Source of the DNA: Pollenia angustigena
Taxonomy: Eukaryota > Arthropoda > Insecta > Diptera > Polleniidae
Length of the DNA stretch: 64,000 bases
Direction: 5' to 3'
Assembly: GCA_930367215.1 (NCBI GenBank)
Contig: OV884059.1
Location: 29,317,882-29,381,881, forward strand
Shown here piece after piece: positions 22,871-32,870 of this stretch. The notes under the pieces are model-generated. The model was not told the origin of the DNA and searched no databases. It saw only the letters and a program-made list of their open reading frames with translations. Position 1 is the stretch's first letter. Every line of letters begins with the position of its first letter. A program made the position numbers and the translations under genes.

Positions 22871-22938
22871 TAAAATTTTCTTTAAAAATAGTTTTGTTGG
22901 AGGTGACCATATATAAACATGTTTTTTTCCCTGTGTGT

Positions 22939-23640
22939 TCACCCAGAACCGATATCAATTTCTTTTAATGCTTGTGTATTAGTATACAACTCGGAGTAAA
23001 ATAAAAAATTTTAGCAACGGTTCTCACTAGTATTGTTGTTGTTGCTTGGCAATTTGCACGAATATACTGTTTGTGTATTGTAATTTGTTTTGTTTTTGTT
23101 GACATTTTTTGTTGGCTGTTTTTTTTTCGTTAAAAACTCATGTGTACTTTGTTTTGATGTGTTTAGCATTGAACACTTATGTGCTGAGCCAAACACAACG
23201 AAGTTTGTGGTTTTTTACGAAAAACCGATTGCAGTGAAATGTTCTCATCTTTATGTTGAGTTGGTTTAGTAGAGTATTTTTTATTGTGTAAGAAGATCAC
23301 AAACAGCGAAGCGTTGGTGTTTCTCATATTTCTACCGTACCGAAGACTAACGAACAATATATAATGTTTATCTCCGAACACTGAAAAACATACCACAGAA
23401 CATTTAAATAGCAGAACTTTCGTGAAAATAGTAATGAACGGTATTAAGGGTTGTGTACTAATACACAACAAGTACTTAAAAAATAGATATCGTTTTTGGG
23501 TGTGTGTACGGTACGCTAAATAAGATTCTGTATGTTTTCGAAAACTGAAAAAGGCAAATTATTGTAAAAAGATACTTTTATGCAAAAAGGAACTTTTAAA
23601 AGAAAAATTGTGGTAAAAAGTAATTTTAGTACTTTTTAAG
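22939..23640. other. Non-coding spacer
   Basis: GTTGTTGTT run at 23034-23044 and poly-T. Two short frames on the minus strand (23011-23471) have no recognisable domain. Nothing else supported. Confidence 0.4.
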
Positions 23641-24317
23641 AAAGAGTTTCTTATACCCTTCACTAGTTGTGGTGGATGAGGGTACACTTAGTTTGTCATT
23701 CCGTGTAAAATTCTTAGCAGACCGCATAAAGTATATATGTATATTATGGGTCTTTGAGCAATTCAAAGTAGATTGAGAGATTTCCGTATGTTGAAAACAC
23801 GCTCAAATTTGAACAACTCAAAAGAAAAGAAAACTAGTTATGTCAAATTCTTTCTAGCTCTCTTCGGGTTGAAAACCAGCCCTATTGGCAGTGTTGCCAA
23901 TTTAGCCATTTAGTGGCTAGATTTAGCCATTTTTCATCCTGTTTAGCCATTAAAAAATGAGTTTAGCCATTAGCCATTTTTTTTAGCCATTTTTCAACAT
24001 ATTTAGCCATAAAATTTTTTGGCCGTTTTTCTTTTAAGATAATAATTTTTAATTTCTTTTAAAAATGTATTAAAGTAAAATAAACATTTTTGACAATTCA
24101 AACTCATTTCATTTAAATCACAACTTTTACAAATGTTGGAAATCGCTATAAACTTTCAAAATAAAGCAATAGTAGTCCAATATTAAATTTATAAAATGGA
24201 TCAACACAAACATCGGTGTTTCTTTCTGGTTGCAAGTATTTCAATAAAGAGATGCAGGCGGCAAAAATTTTTTTTTTAGAAATTTCAGAATAGACTATAT
24301 AGTTTCTCTCAGTTGCA

Positions 24318-24416
24318 TGGTCTAATGATGAAGTAGAGAGGGTATTTACCCAAGTAAGCATCGTTTAAAGTAATTTGAGAAAAAGGATACATTAAGCAAC
24401 CGTTAATTCGATTTTA
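24318..24416 (+). pseudogene. hAT transposase dimerisation-domain relic
   Basis: One frame reads WSNDEVERVFTQVSIV-stop-SNLRKRIH-stop-ATVNSIL. The S(N/T)xxVER(V/I)F(S/T)QV block followed by a basic LRxRL segment is the hallmark of the C-terminal dimerisation domain of hAT transposases. Two stops lie within 33 codons. Its position between hAT-type ends and the subterminal repeats supports the call. The RNase H-like catalytic core was not found. Confidence 0.8.
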
Positions 24417-24430
24417 TCAATAAAATATTT

Positions 24431-25366
24431 ATACCAGCACTACAATAGTGGAGAGGGTACGATGCGTTTGTGCTGAGGTTTGTAACACCTTAAAATAATG
24501 GTCCTACGCCCACCTTTACGTATACCGATTGACTCAGAATCACTTTTTGAGTCGAATTTACGATGTTTGTCCTGCAGGCTGGCTGGCTGTTTTGGAGATT
24601 ATTTGATAAAATTTGGTACATAGGTTTTAATGTGGTGTTGACCGACTATACTTTCTTACTTGTTATACCCACACCACAATAGTAGAGAGGGTATTATGCA
24701 TTTGTGCTGATGTGTGTAACGCCTCAAAATATTGGTCCTAGACCCACGTTAAAGTATACCGATCGACTCAGAATCACTTTCTGAGTCGAACTAATGATGT
24801 CCGTCCGGCTGGCAGGCTGGCTGTCCATGTAACCTTGTGCGCAAAGTACAGGTCGCAATTTTGGAGATAATTTGATAAAATTTGGGTCATAGGTTTTTAT
24901 TGGCACAAGGACCAAGCCTATTGAAAATGAGCCAAATCGTAGGACCACGAGGGAAGATAGGGGAAAATTTCTTCCTCTCAGAAACTATCAAACCGATTTA
25001 AATGAAATTTAAAACATAGATAGAACCATATCTTTATGGACACAAAAGGGATGCATTTTTTAAAAAATAGGACCACGTGGGGAGATAGGGGCAATTTCTG
25101 CCTCTCAAACCGATTTTAATGGAATTTAAAACATAGATAGATCCATATCTATATGGACACATAAGCTATACAGTTTTTAAAAAATAGGACCACAAGGGGA
25201 GGTAGGGAGCAATTTCCGCCTCTCACAAACTTTCAAACAGATTTTAATGAAATTTATAAACGTAGATAAATCCATATTTATATGGACATATAAGCATATG
25301 TTTTTAATACTGTGGTGTAGGGTATCATATGGTCGGTATTGACCGACTACACTTTCTTACTTGTTT
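24431..25366 (-). repeat. Two tandem copies of the CTTACTTG/hairpin dispersed repeat
   Basis: Copy 1 (24433-24663) is internally deleted: it has the ATACC-ACTACAATAGTGGAGAGGGTA head, the GAATCACTTTTTGAGTCGAA block and the GACCGACTATACTTTCTTAC end. Copy 2 (24664-25366) is longer, with internal units of about 120 bp (each with ATAGATAGAnCCATATCT and ATAGGACCAC), and ends with the hairpin GGTCGGTATTGACC followed by ACTTTCTTACTTG. Relatives in the other orientation are at 44697-45246 and 46359-46930. Confidence 0.75.
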
Positions 25367-26189
25367 TTATTGTTGGGTAAATGTTGCCGTTATTATGATT
25401 TACCTTCAAGTTATTAAAAACTAATAGGCCCGAGTGATTCCTATGAGATGAACAATAACGACATCGAATTTATCGATGATTTAATTTTTTAAATATCTAT
25501 CAAAATATTAATTTACGTTTATTCTTATTTAAAAAATTGATCTTAACTTACAATTTCATCGTAAACTACTTTAAATTAATTATTTCTGTTTTGTTATTGA
25601 ATCTTAAGGTGTTTTTATTTAAAAAAGCTTTTAGCCATTTTTTAGCCCATTTTAAGCCATTTTTTCCCGTAAATTTAGCCATTTTTTGTCATCAAGTTTT
25701 GGCAACACCGCCTATTGGTGCAGTAGGATAAGAGTTATGAATCCAAATTTGGAACAACAACCCTTAAACAAATTGATAATTTTGTTACAAAAACTAACAT
25801 AAATGCAGCAATTGATAAAAGAATTCGTACAAATTCGTTTTAAATTTCGTGAAGATGGCTCCATAATATACATATGCCCCATATAAAACCTTTTTTCGCA
25901 AAACCGATTAGTATGCCTAGAAATCATACAGTGAAATTTCGTAAAGAACGTTCGATAACTTATTATTGATTTTACAAAGTGGTAAACCACAACCAATTAC
26001 AAAACTGACGTCAGTTTTTATAAAGGCTTGGCTTAAAATTTAAATGTAAAAAGAGCCTACTCCTGTAATATTCCAACTGTCGGTGGAGGGTATTAAAGAC
26101 GCACTCTAGTTTGTTTTAATATGAAGTTTTTTGAGCAAAAAGTTTTCAATATAAAATCTACTTTTTTTTAATAAAATTTTACTTTTTAA

Positions 26190-26710
26190 AAAGACACATA
26201 TCGTCCGCACATTATTGCTTTGGCGCATGTGCAAAAAATTCAAAGTGGAGAATAACGACGGTGAAGATTTATATTGAATTTTCTGAAAATATACCCGATA
26301 GAATTGTTTTTTATTTTGAACATTGCTTCTGGCATATGTGTTAAAGAAAAATTTGAATTTTTGTACACTTCCATGAACAAACTTTGAAGTTAATACCATT
26401 TTATTGAAACTGAAAATAAATGTTTTGTGCTGCATACGCCAATTTACTTAATTTATTTAAAAAAAATTCCTTTTTTTGCTGTATCCTTTTACTTACTGCT
26501 GTGTGTTGAGTTGTTGCCATTTTATTTTGCTTTTGCTTTTACTTACGGCAATGCAGCAAAGCAAGAGTAAAATTCATTTTATTGTTGTCATATTATTTTG
26601 CTTTGGCTTTAACTACTTGTTTTTTTTACGGCAATGAAGCAAAGCAAGAGTAAAATTAATTTTGTACGCTTTTGTAAAAGAAATTTGCTGTATTTAACAA
26701 ACAGTTTCGT
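26190..26710 (+). repeat. Dispersed repeat, partner of 32020-32870
   Basis: Matches 32020-32870 block by block: CATTATTGCTTTGGCGCAT, TTTTCTGAAAATATACC, TTTTGTGCTGCATACGCC, and the GCAAAGCAAGAGTAAAAT block. The last part is a tandem pair (26512-26590, 26590-26665), each with TATTTTGCTTT and GGCAATGnAGCAAAGCAAG. Unclassified; no coding content. Confidence 0.7.
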
Positions 26711-27615
26711 GTAGAGCACCTTAATAAACTTTAAAATAGTTGGATATGGAGCAAAATTAATGTTTAATATCCCAGAAACTATAAAAAATTTAGTGGAACA
26801 TGTTTTGGTTTCAGAATGGGGGGTGTTTAAAATATATTAACCCTACACTTAACGCAATTTTTTTAAAAATGGTCGGTAGGTCAAACCAATAATGGGATCA
26901 CGATAAATAAAAATTACGCTTTTCTTAAGTTGGTTCTTTTTGCAAAAGTGTGAATTTTAGGGATAAATGTACTTTTATTTGGTAATGAGTAGTAGCTTGA
27001 AGAATTTCCAAAAATGTACTTTTGTTGTCGATTTAATTACTATTGATTGACTCTATCCTCCTTCAAACATGTTTGGCCAAACGCAAAACGAAAGAATTTG
27101 GAAGTGGTTTTTAGTACACTTTTAATGTAATTTTTATAATTTTTGCTATAAAATTTTGTTAATAGACAAATATTTGTATAATATGTGTCATAAAATTCTT
27201 GCGTTTTGCGTTTTCGATTTCCAGAACACCCCGGATTATAACTTTTTATTTGTTCAGTTACCGTGTTAGCAGGTGGTTACCAACATAATTCTATAACGTC
27301 ATGCGAATTTTTTTTTGTGCGTCTGTTTTTGATAAAAACAACCAAATAATTTTATTGTTTCTGTTTGATATTTTTAGGAACAATACAATTATTGTTGTTT
27401 TTATGTGTCTGGCTTTTTTGCTGCTCATTCGTGCCATTACCTGTTGATTACAATTAGTGTTAATATAATTAATTGATTATTTATTTTATTTTATTTATTT
27501 TTTTTTTAAATTTTTTTTGCTGTTGGGCTTACCGACAAAGTTGTCACTCAAAAAAGTTATTTAATTATTATAAATAAACGTGGTTTGCTTTTAAATTATT
27601 AAGCTTTTTTATGAT
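26711..27615. other. Non-coding spacer
   Basis: AT-rich sequence with poly-T runs (27305-27320, 27480-27520). No feature supported. Confidence 0.4.
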
Positions 27616-28365
27616 CCCAGCAAATAAAATTGGACCACCTGATCCATTTTGATAAAATGGACTCCTCCATGGACTGGTCCGATGTAATGCAAGCATGGAC
27701 CATGTCATTGTTAAAAACTGTTTGTACCCTGCAAATCAAATTAGACCACCTGATCCATTTTGATAAAATGGACTACTCCATGGACTGGTCCGATGTAATG
27801 CAAGCATGGACCATGTCATTGTTAAAAAGTGTTTGTAGTGCGACGACATGTCTTCGTTTTTTAACGACGAGCTTTCGTTTTTAAACGACTTCAAAACTTA
27901 TCTTCTTAAGTATACAATGGAGTAGTTTTAAAACTACTCCATAGTAGTCCAAAGGTGGGTAATATGGTCCTCTCCTAGGACATCGTAATGTTAAATAGGC
28001 CATATTTTTTCCATACGTTTGGGTTACTTTTAGACTAGTCCTGGTCCCTTGTGGCCTACTCTTTACACGCGTGTTTGGATTGGTCCTATTATTTGCAGGG
28101 TAGTGAGACGACATGTCTTCGTTTTTTAACGACATGCTTTCGTTTTTAAACGACTTCAAAACTAATCCTCTTAAGTATAACATGGAGTAGTCTTAAAACT
28201 ACTCCATAGTAGTCCAAAGGTCGGTTATATGGTCCTCTCCTAGGACATCGTAATGTTAAATAGACCATGTTTTTTCCATACGTTTGGGTTACTTTTGGAC
28301 TAGTCCTGGTCCCTTGTGGGCTACTCTTTACACGCGTGTTTGGACTGGTCCTATTATTTGCAGAG
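27616..28365. mobile_element. CCC(T/A)GCAAAT MITE containing a second copy of itself
   Basis: The outer copy is 27616-27724 plus 28103-28365, the inner 27727-28100. The outer ends read CCCAGCAAATAAAATTGGAC and, at the right on the reverse strand, CTCTGCAAATAATAGGACC. Removing the inner copy and one TA joins CTGTTTG-TA-GTGAGACGACATG, which matches the uninterrupted inner copy's GTGTTTGTAGTGCGACGACATG at about 27829-27847. Each arm contains GGACTACTCCATGGACTGGT and a GACGACATGTCTTCG block. No coding capacity. Confidence 0.88.
27727..28100. mobile_element. Inner complete CCCTGCAAAT MITE, 374 bp
   Basis: TIRs CCCTGCAAATCAAATTAGAC and, reverse strand, CCCTGCAAATAATAGGACCA, with TA on both sides (27725-27726 and 28101-28102). 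Its insertion inside a sister copy fixes both ends and the TA target exactly. The superfamily is not determined; the CCCTGCA start is shared with the element at 55409-57249. Confidence 0.88.
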
Positions 28366-29200
28366 ATTAAGCAATTTAGCTATTAATTTTTTTGCCAACT
28401 TATTAAACAGCCCTCGTGTCTTTAAGATTTAGATATTATATATTTAATCATCACTTGTTTATTAAAACGTAAAAATAGTTTTGAACACATTGACGTCATG
28501 TTATATTTGTGAAAAAGTGCAAATAATTTAACCATTTGAGGACAAATTTTATTTGCTTTCGTTTTCAGTCTAAGTGGTTCGTTCATTCTATTTGAGGGAA
28601 TATAATTTTAAACGCTGCTAAGGAAATATTCGATAAGAGTAGTAACACGGCTTAATGCGAAATAAAATTTAATAAATCTTGTACAATAACTTCCTTATTG
28701 AGTATATTTAACGATTATTATTGTTCCCTGTGTTACTTGAAATTAGTATGTATTTAATTTTTTGAGCTTTTATTCTGATTTTTTGTTCTTTATAAAGCCA
28801 AATAGATTGCTATTGAAAATGATTGAAATCCCTTAACAATTGACATAGCGCTAAGCAATTGAGTAAAGAAAGCTCAGTAAAATTTCTTTGAAATTCAATA
28901 CTTTGTGAATGAAAGTTAAAATAAAAGTTATCCTACATCAATACTAATTAAAAGCTTTTACAAACATATAAAAAAAGCTGAGTTATTTAAAGAGACTTTA
29001 GGTATGTTTAGACCTAACAAATATTTGACTTGCAAAGAAGTGCAAAATTTCGTTAAGACCGATTATTCTAAATCCGAACTATCCTATTGACCTTAATTAA
29101 GCCCTGCGAACTTAAAGCTTTTTAGCTAAGAATCATTTTATATATGATGCTTGAAGCATAAGAAAGTATATAATTCACGTCTTTGTGCCCTATTAAATTT
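28366..29200. other. Non-coding spacer
   Basis: AT-rich DNA with no coding frame or repeat partner that I can support. Confidence 0.4.
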
Positions 29201-29704
29201 GGGGGATTCACAAGGTGTCTTAAAGTCATATGTCTTAAAATAATAACATGAAACAATACGACTGTTGTGAACAACCCCTAATAATTCAGTGTGCTAATTT
29301 AAATTTAAATCCGCTGATTTAAAACAAATATACAAAATAAATATTGACCAAAAATAAAAATATTTTTTAATTCTAATTAATAAATTAAATTAGATCTTAC
29401 CTGACTATTTTACAGTTTTCAGACGCAAATCAGAAATAAGCCCTAAGCCGATCTTATTTGACGCCGCATGTGATTTGTTGCAAAAATTTCTATCCGCAGG
29501 TTAAATTCGGTTGTTAGCCGGATAAAATTTAATGCGGCTCGGCTCACCCACTCAGCGCAGGTCTCTTTTGATTAATTACGACAGCACGATAAACATAGCA
29601 AGCAAAGGTCTATTAATTTAAGCCATTTTTTGTTTACAAAGCAACAGCAATATTTTTAAACCATTGTAAAATGTTAGACCATTATGACAATATAACATGA
29701 TAGC

Positions 29705-30923
29705 CAGGGCTGTCAGATATGGCGATTTCTCGCCAAACGTGGCGATTTTGAAACGTGTTTGGCGATGGGATTTCCCATTTGGCGACGGGCGACTTTTATG
29801 GCGATTTCTGATATAACTGGCGATTAACTTGGCTATTTTTACCATTTATATTATTTCGGCGATTTTGTTTAACAACTCGTCATTTTTTGTTATCATTACA
29901 GTACTTTTCGCTTATAGTCACATCCTTTAGTTGCAGACAAAACGTGGACTATATCGCTAATGTGACCATAAGGCTAATTCACATATATGCCACAATGAGG
30001 CATATAACCTAATTCGAATATCATCAAGTTATGTGAATATAGAAAATAAAAAATTCATATAAATTACACCGACATCAGGCTTATTGTTTTGCAACAGAGT
30101 TGCATACTGTCTAAAAAATAGTTAAAATTATAACAAGATATTTCATAACTGATACCAAATTCAGGAACTAATTTTTTAAAGAGTAGAGTTGATGACCAAA
30201 ATCAAACAATTTAATTCTTTCTACCTTTGAACGGATTGTGGTTTCGAAAACTAAAAAGAACTTAGTAAATATTGCTAATGTGACTATAACCCCATTAATT
30301 TGCTTTAGTTATCCCTTTGATGACTGTTGATAAATGGCATATATGGCAAATGCGCTGATATCGCTAGATGGACTATAACGTTAATACGTTTTATTGAATT
30401 AACTTATAGGGGCAAAATAAACAGATTATATGGACTATATCACTAATGTGACTATAAGCGGTAGTGACTATAAACGAAAAGTACTGTACTAATATAAAAA
30501 AACATATTAAGTGAATTTTATATTCAGTCACTAGTTAATTCTTATAGTATGTATGTACATATGTAATTCTAATAGTATGTAGGTCAAAACTCCAGTAATG
30601 AAATCGGTGACGCTGAAGTGTACAATCTTATAGACTTGTGTACTTGATTTAAGTTTTTAACTGAATACATATATGATCTCCATTTTATGTTATTTAAAAA
30701 AAAATTACAGAAACAAAACAAAATTTACTTCGGCGACTTTTTTGTATTTTTTCTCAGTTTTTGGCGACTTAAGACTGAAAAATTATACTAGCGTTTTTTG
30801 TATGCAAATTTAATTTAAAAAAAAAAAAAATTACAAAAAGTGAACAAAATCGACGTTTGGCGATTTTTGGCGATTTCTGACATCCGGTTTGGCGATGGAG
30901 CTCAAAAAAATCTGACAACCCTG
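29705..30923. mobile_element. hAT-type MITE with 8-bp duplication ATGATAGC
   Basis: ATGATAGC at 29697-29704 and 30924-30931, identical. The ends CAGGGCTGTCAGAT and, reverse strand, CAGGGTTGTCAGAT match at 13 of 14. GGCGATTT and TGGCGA words are repeated near both ends (29719-29865 and 30730-30895), as subterminal repeats. A TA-flanked element (29899-30486) is nested inside. No transposase relic recognised. Confidence 0.9.
29899..30486. mobile_element. TA-flanked MITE with CAGTACTTTTCG ends
   Basis: TIRs: CAGTACTTTTCGCTTATAGT and, reverse strand, CAGTACTTTTCGTTTATAGT, both continuing CAC. TA at 29897-29898 and 30487-30488. The 588 bp contain repeated ACTATATCGCTAATGTGAC-like words at 29948, 30265, 30345 and 30432. 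CAGT termini with TA fit pogo/Tigger-type elements. No coding sequence. Confidence 0.87.
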
Positions 30924-31059
30924 ATGATAGCACACCTTGTGAATACCCCCAATTGTGAACATTTTTTTCGCTGCAATTTTTACTTTTTGGGCGAGAGGAG
31001 AGAAAGAAATTAAACTAGGCACAACAGTTCCTGTACTCTTGTCATTCGTTTCATTTCAG

Positions 31060-31935
31060 TTACCAGCATCGAATCAGGCAATGCCACTCATGTTAAAATA
31101 TTCAAACATTTTTTTTTTATTTTAAGTTTTAACATTAGCGGTGCTGCCAGATTTAGCTGCTGGCAACTCAACTTCAGTTCAGTTGCCAGAAGCGCAATCA
31201 GACTACGCCACTCATGTTAAAATATTCATAACATTTTTTTATTTTAAGTGTTAACATAAGCGGTGTTGCCAGATTTCGCTGCTGGAAACTCATTTAAAGT
31301 TCAGTTGCCAGGAGCAAAATCAGGCAACGCCACTCATGTTAAAATATTCAAAAATTTTTTTTATTTTAAGTGTTAATATTAGCGGTGTTGCCAGATATCA
31401 CTGCTGGCAACTCAACTTCAGTTCAGTTACCAGCAGCGAAATCAAGGCAACGCCACTCATGTTAAAATATTCAAAACATTTTTTTTTATTTTAAGTGTTA
31501 ACATTAGCTGTATTGTCAGATTTCGCTGCTGGCAACTCAACTTAAGTTCAGTTGCCAGGAGCGAAATCAGGCAACGCCACTCATGTTAAAATATTCAAAA
31601 ATTTTTTTATTTTAAGTGTTAATATTAGCGGTGTTGCCAGATATCACTGCTGGCAACTCAACTTCAGTTCAGTTACCAGCAGCGAAATCAAGGCAACGCC
31701 ACTCATGTTAAAATATTCAAAACATTTTTTTTATTTTAAGTGTTAACATTAGCGGTATTGTCAGATTTCGCTGCTGGCAACTCAACTTAAGTTCAGTTGC
31801 CAGGAGCGAAATCAGGCAACGCCACTCATGTTAAAATATTCAAACATTTTTTTATTTTAAGTGTTAACATAAGTGGTGTTGCCTGATTTTGCTGCTGGCA
31901 ACTCAACATCAGTTCAGTGGCCAACCGTAATCGAC
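31060..31935 (+). repeat. ~123-bp tandem array, seven units
   Basis: GCCACTCATGTTAAAATATT occurs at 31083, 31207, 31329, 31452, 31576, 31698 and 31821, a period of 122-124. Each unit also has a TTTTATTTTAAGTGTTAAC block, a GTTGCCAGAT block and CTGGCAACTCAACTT. Units 3-4 and 5-6 are much more alike as pairs than as neighbours, so a dimer of about 246 bp was duplicated. A 64-residue open frame inside has no domain. Confidence 0.93.
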
Positions 31936-32019
31936 CCATTCGCTTCATGGCAAGTTATTTGTTTGTTTAGCGTTGAAGAAACAAAAAAAGATATACACAT
32001 GTTTACTTACATTGCCAGC

Positions 32020-32870
32020 TCATTATTGGTTTGGCGCATATGCTAAAAGTGCCTAGTGGAAAAAACTACAATTATGGTTTACATGAAGTTTTCTGAAAAC
32101 ATACCTGAAAGAATTGTTTTGTATTTTCACCATTGCTTTCGGCATATCATCGGCTTAATATGCAAACCAGCTTAATCCACTTTTTAAGAAAATTGAAATT
32201 TTGATGTCGTGTGGTAGAGAAAGATATGCCTCGTCGACCAGTATGTAGGTTTTCTTAAATTTGAGTCTTGAAGTGTGTTAAGCCAACTATATTTTTGGGT
32301 TTCTTCTCAAGCAGCAAATTAGAAAAAAAGTTTTTTGCCTTTCCTGTAAAATAAGCTGAGAGGGAGTTTGCAGGTTTTCATATTAATTTTTGTGAACGTT
32401 CATGAAAGAAGTGGGAAGTTTTGTATTTTATTGAAAGCGCAAATTATTCAGACTTATCGTGTTTGGCGTTTTTTAAATACGCCTACGACTGTTTGGTAAT
32501 AGATTAAAGGAAATAAGTTTACGTCCTCTTAAATCTATTACCAAACAGTCGTAGGCGTAGTTTAAATACGCCAAACACGATATGGGTGATTGTTTTGTGC
32601 CGCATACGCCACTTTTCTAAATGTATTTCTAAAAAGTAGCTTTTAGTGCTGCATACGTATACTAAGGGCTGTGTATTGAGTGGTTGACATTTTATTTTGC
32701 TATCGCTTGAACAACTTTTTTGTGAAATTTATTTTCTCGTTGTCATTTTATTTTGATTTCGCCTTAATTACTTGTTTTTCTTACGAAAATAAGGCAAAGC
32801 AAGAGTGAACTTTATTTTGTACGTTTTTGTAAAAGGAAATTGGTGCAATCTCTAAGCAGTGGCGTTAAGA
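32020..32870 (+). repeat. Dispersed repeat, partner of 26190-26710
   Basis: Shares with 26190-26710 the blocks CTCATTATTGGTTTGGCGCA, TTTTCTGAAAACATACC, TTTTGTGCCGCATACGCC and AAGGCAAAGCAAGAGTGAA. Divergence is moderate. It is interrupted by the hairpin element 32457-32580. Confidence 0.7.
32457..32580. mobile_element. Mini hairpin element with ~48-bp arms, TA-flanked
   Basis: The left arm 32457-32507 (TCGTGTTTGGCGT … then CTACGACTGTTTGGTAATAG) is the reverse complement of 32534-32580 apart from about three changes; the loop is about 25 nt. TA precedes and follows (32455-32456, 32581-32582). The transcript would form a long hairpin. It is most simply a minimal MITE; a hairpin RNA precursor is a second possibility. 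Confidence 0.8.

Larger units (their letters stand above)
22089..22938. mobile_element. MITE with long TIRs, internal palindromes and a nested MITE
   Basis: The left end ACACGTAGAGAAACAACAT and the right, reverse strand, ACACACAGGGAAAAAAACAT continue into a well-matched CACCTCCAACAAAACTATTT on both sides. The TIRs run about 65 bp. TTCA precedes and follows the ends, so a short target duplication is possible. The core 22570-22870 holds several AACCATATTATGGTT-like palindromes. A TA-flanked element (22162-22545) is inserted just inside the left TIR. Confidence 0.72.
23889..25710 (+). mobile_element. hAT element with 8-bp target duplication CCTATTGG
   Basis: CCTATTGG at 23881-23888 and again at 25711-25718 flanks the ends CAGTGTTGCCAA (left) and CGGTGTTGCCAA (right, reverse strand). 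TTTAGCCATT words are repeated near both ends (23909-24010 and 25628-25686), as expected for subterminal binding repeats. A hAT transposase C-terminus remains at 24318-24416. A tandem pair of another dispersed repeat (24431-25366) is inserted downstream of it. The element is 1822 bp including this insert and is non-functional. Confidence 0.9.
23645..26100. repeat. Dispersed ATACCCTTCAC repeat split by a hAT element
   Basis: 23650-23880 (TTATACCCTTCACTAG, a GTCATTCCGTGT block, then a GCATAAAGTATATATG block) and 25719-26100 (ending GTCGGTGGAGGGTATTAAAG) look like the two halves of one repeat separated by the hAT at 23889-25710. The first half has the standard dipteran arrangement ATACCC, GTCATTCCG, AAAGTATATAT. 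The right edge, GGAGGGTATTA, is an imperfect inverse of the left. Confidence 0.55.
29201..30950. mobile_element. Outer MITE with GGGGGATTCACAAGGTGT ends
   Basis: The left end GGGGGATTCACAAGGTGTCT and the right, reverse strand, GGGGGTATTCACAAGGTGTG match as imperfect TIRs of about 35 bp (a one-base gap, then partial agreement at GTCATATGTC / ATGTTATATTGTC). The hAT element 29705-30923 sits close to the right end. Without it the element would be about 520 bp. No clear target duplication. Confidence 0.65.

Noticed and set aside
26106..26435. 109-residue minus-strand open frame
   Set aside because: Mostly within a dispersed repeat whose partner at 32020 does not keep the frame open.
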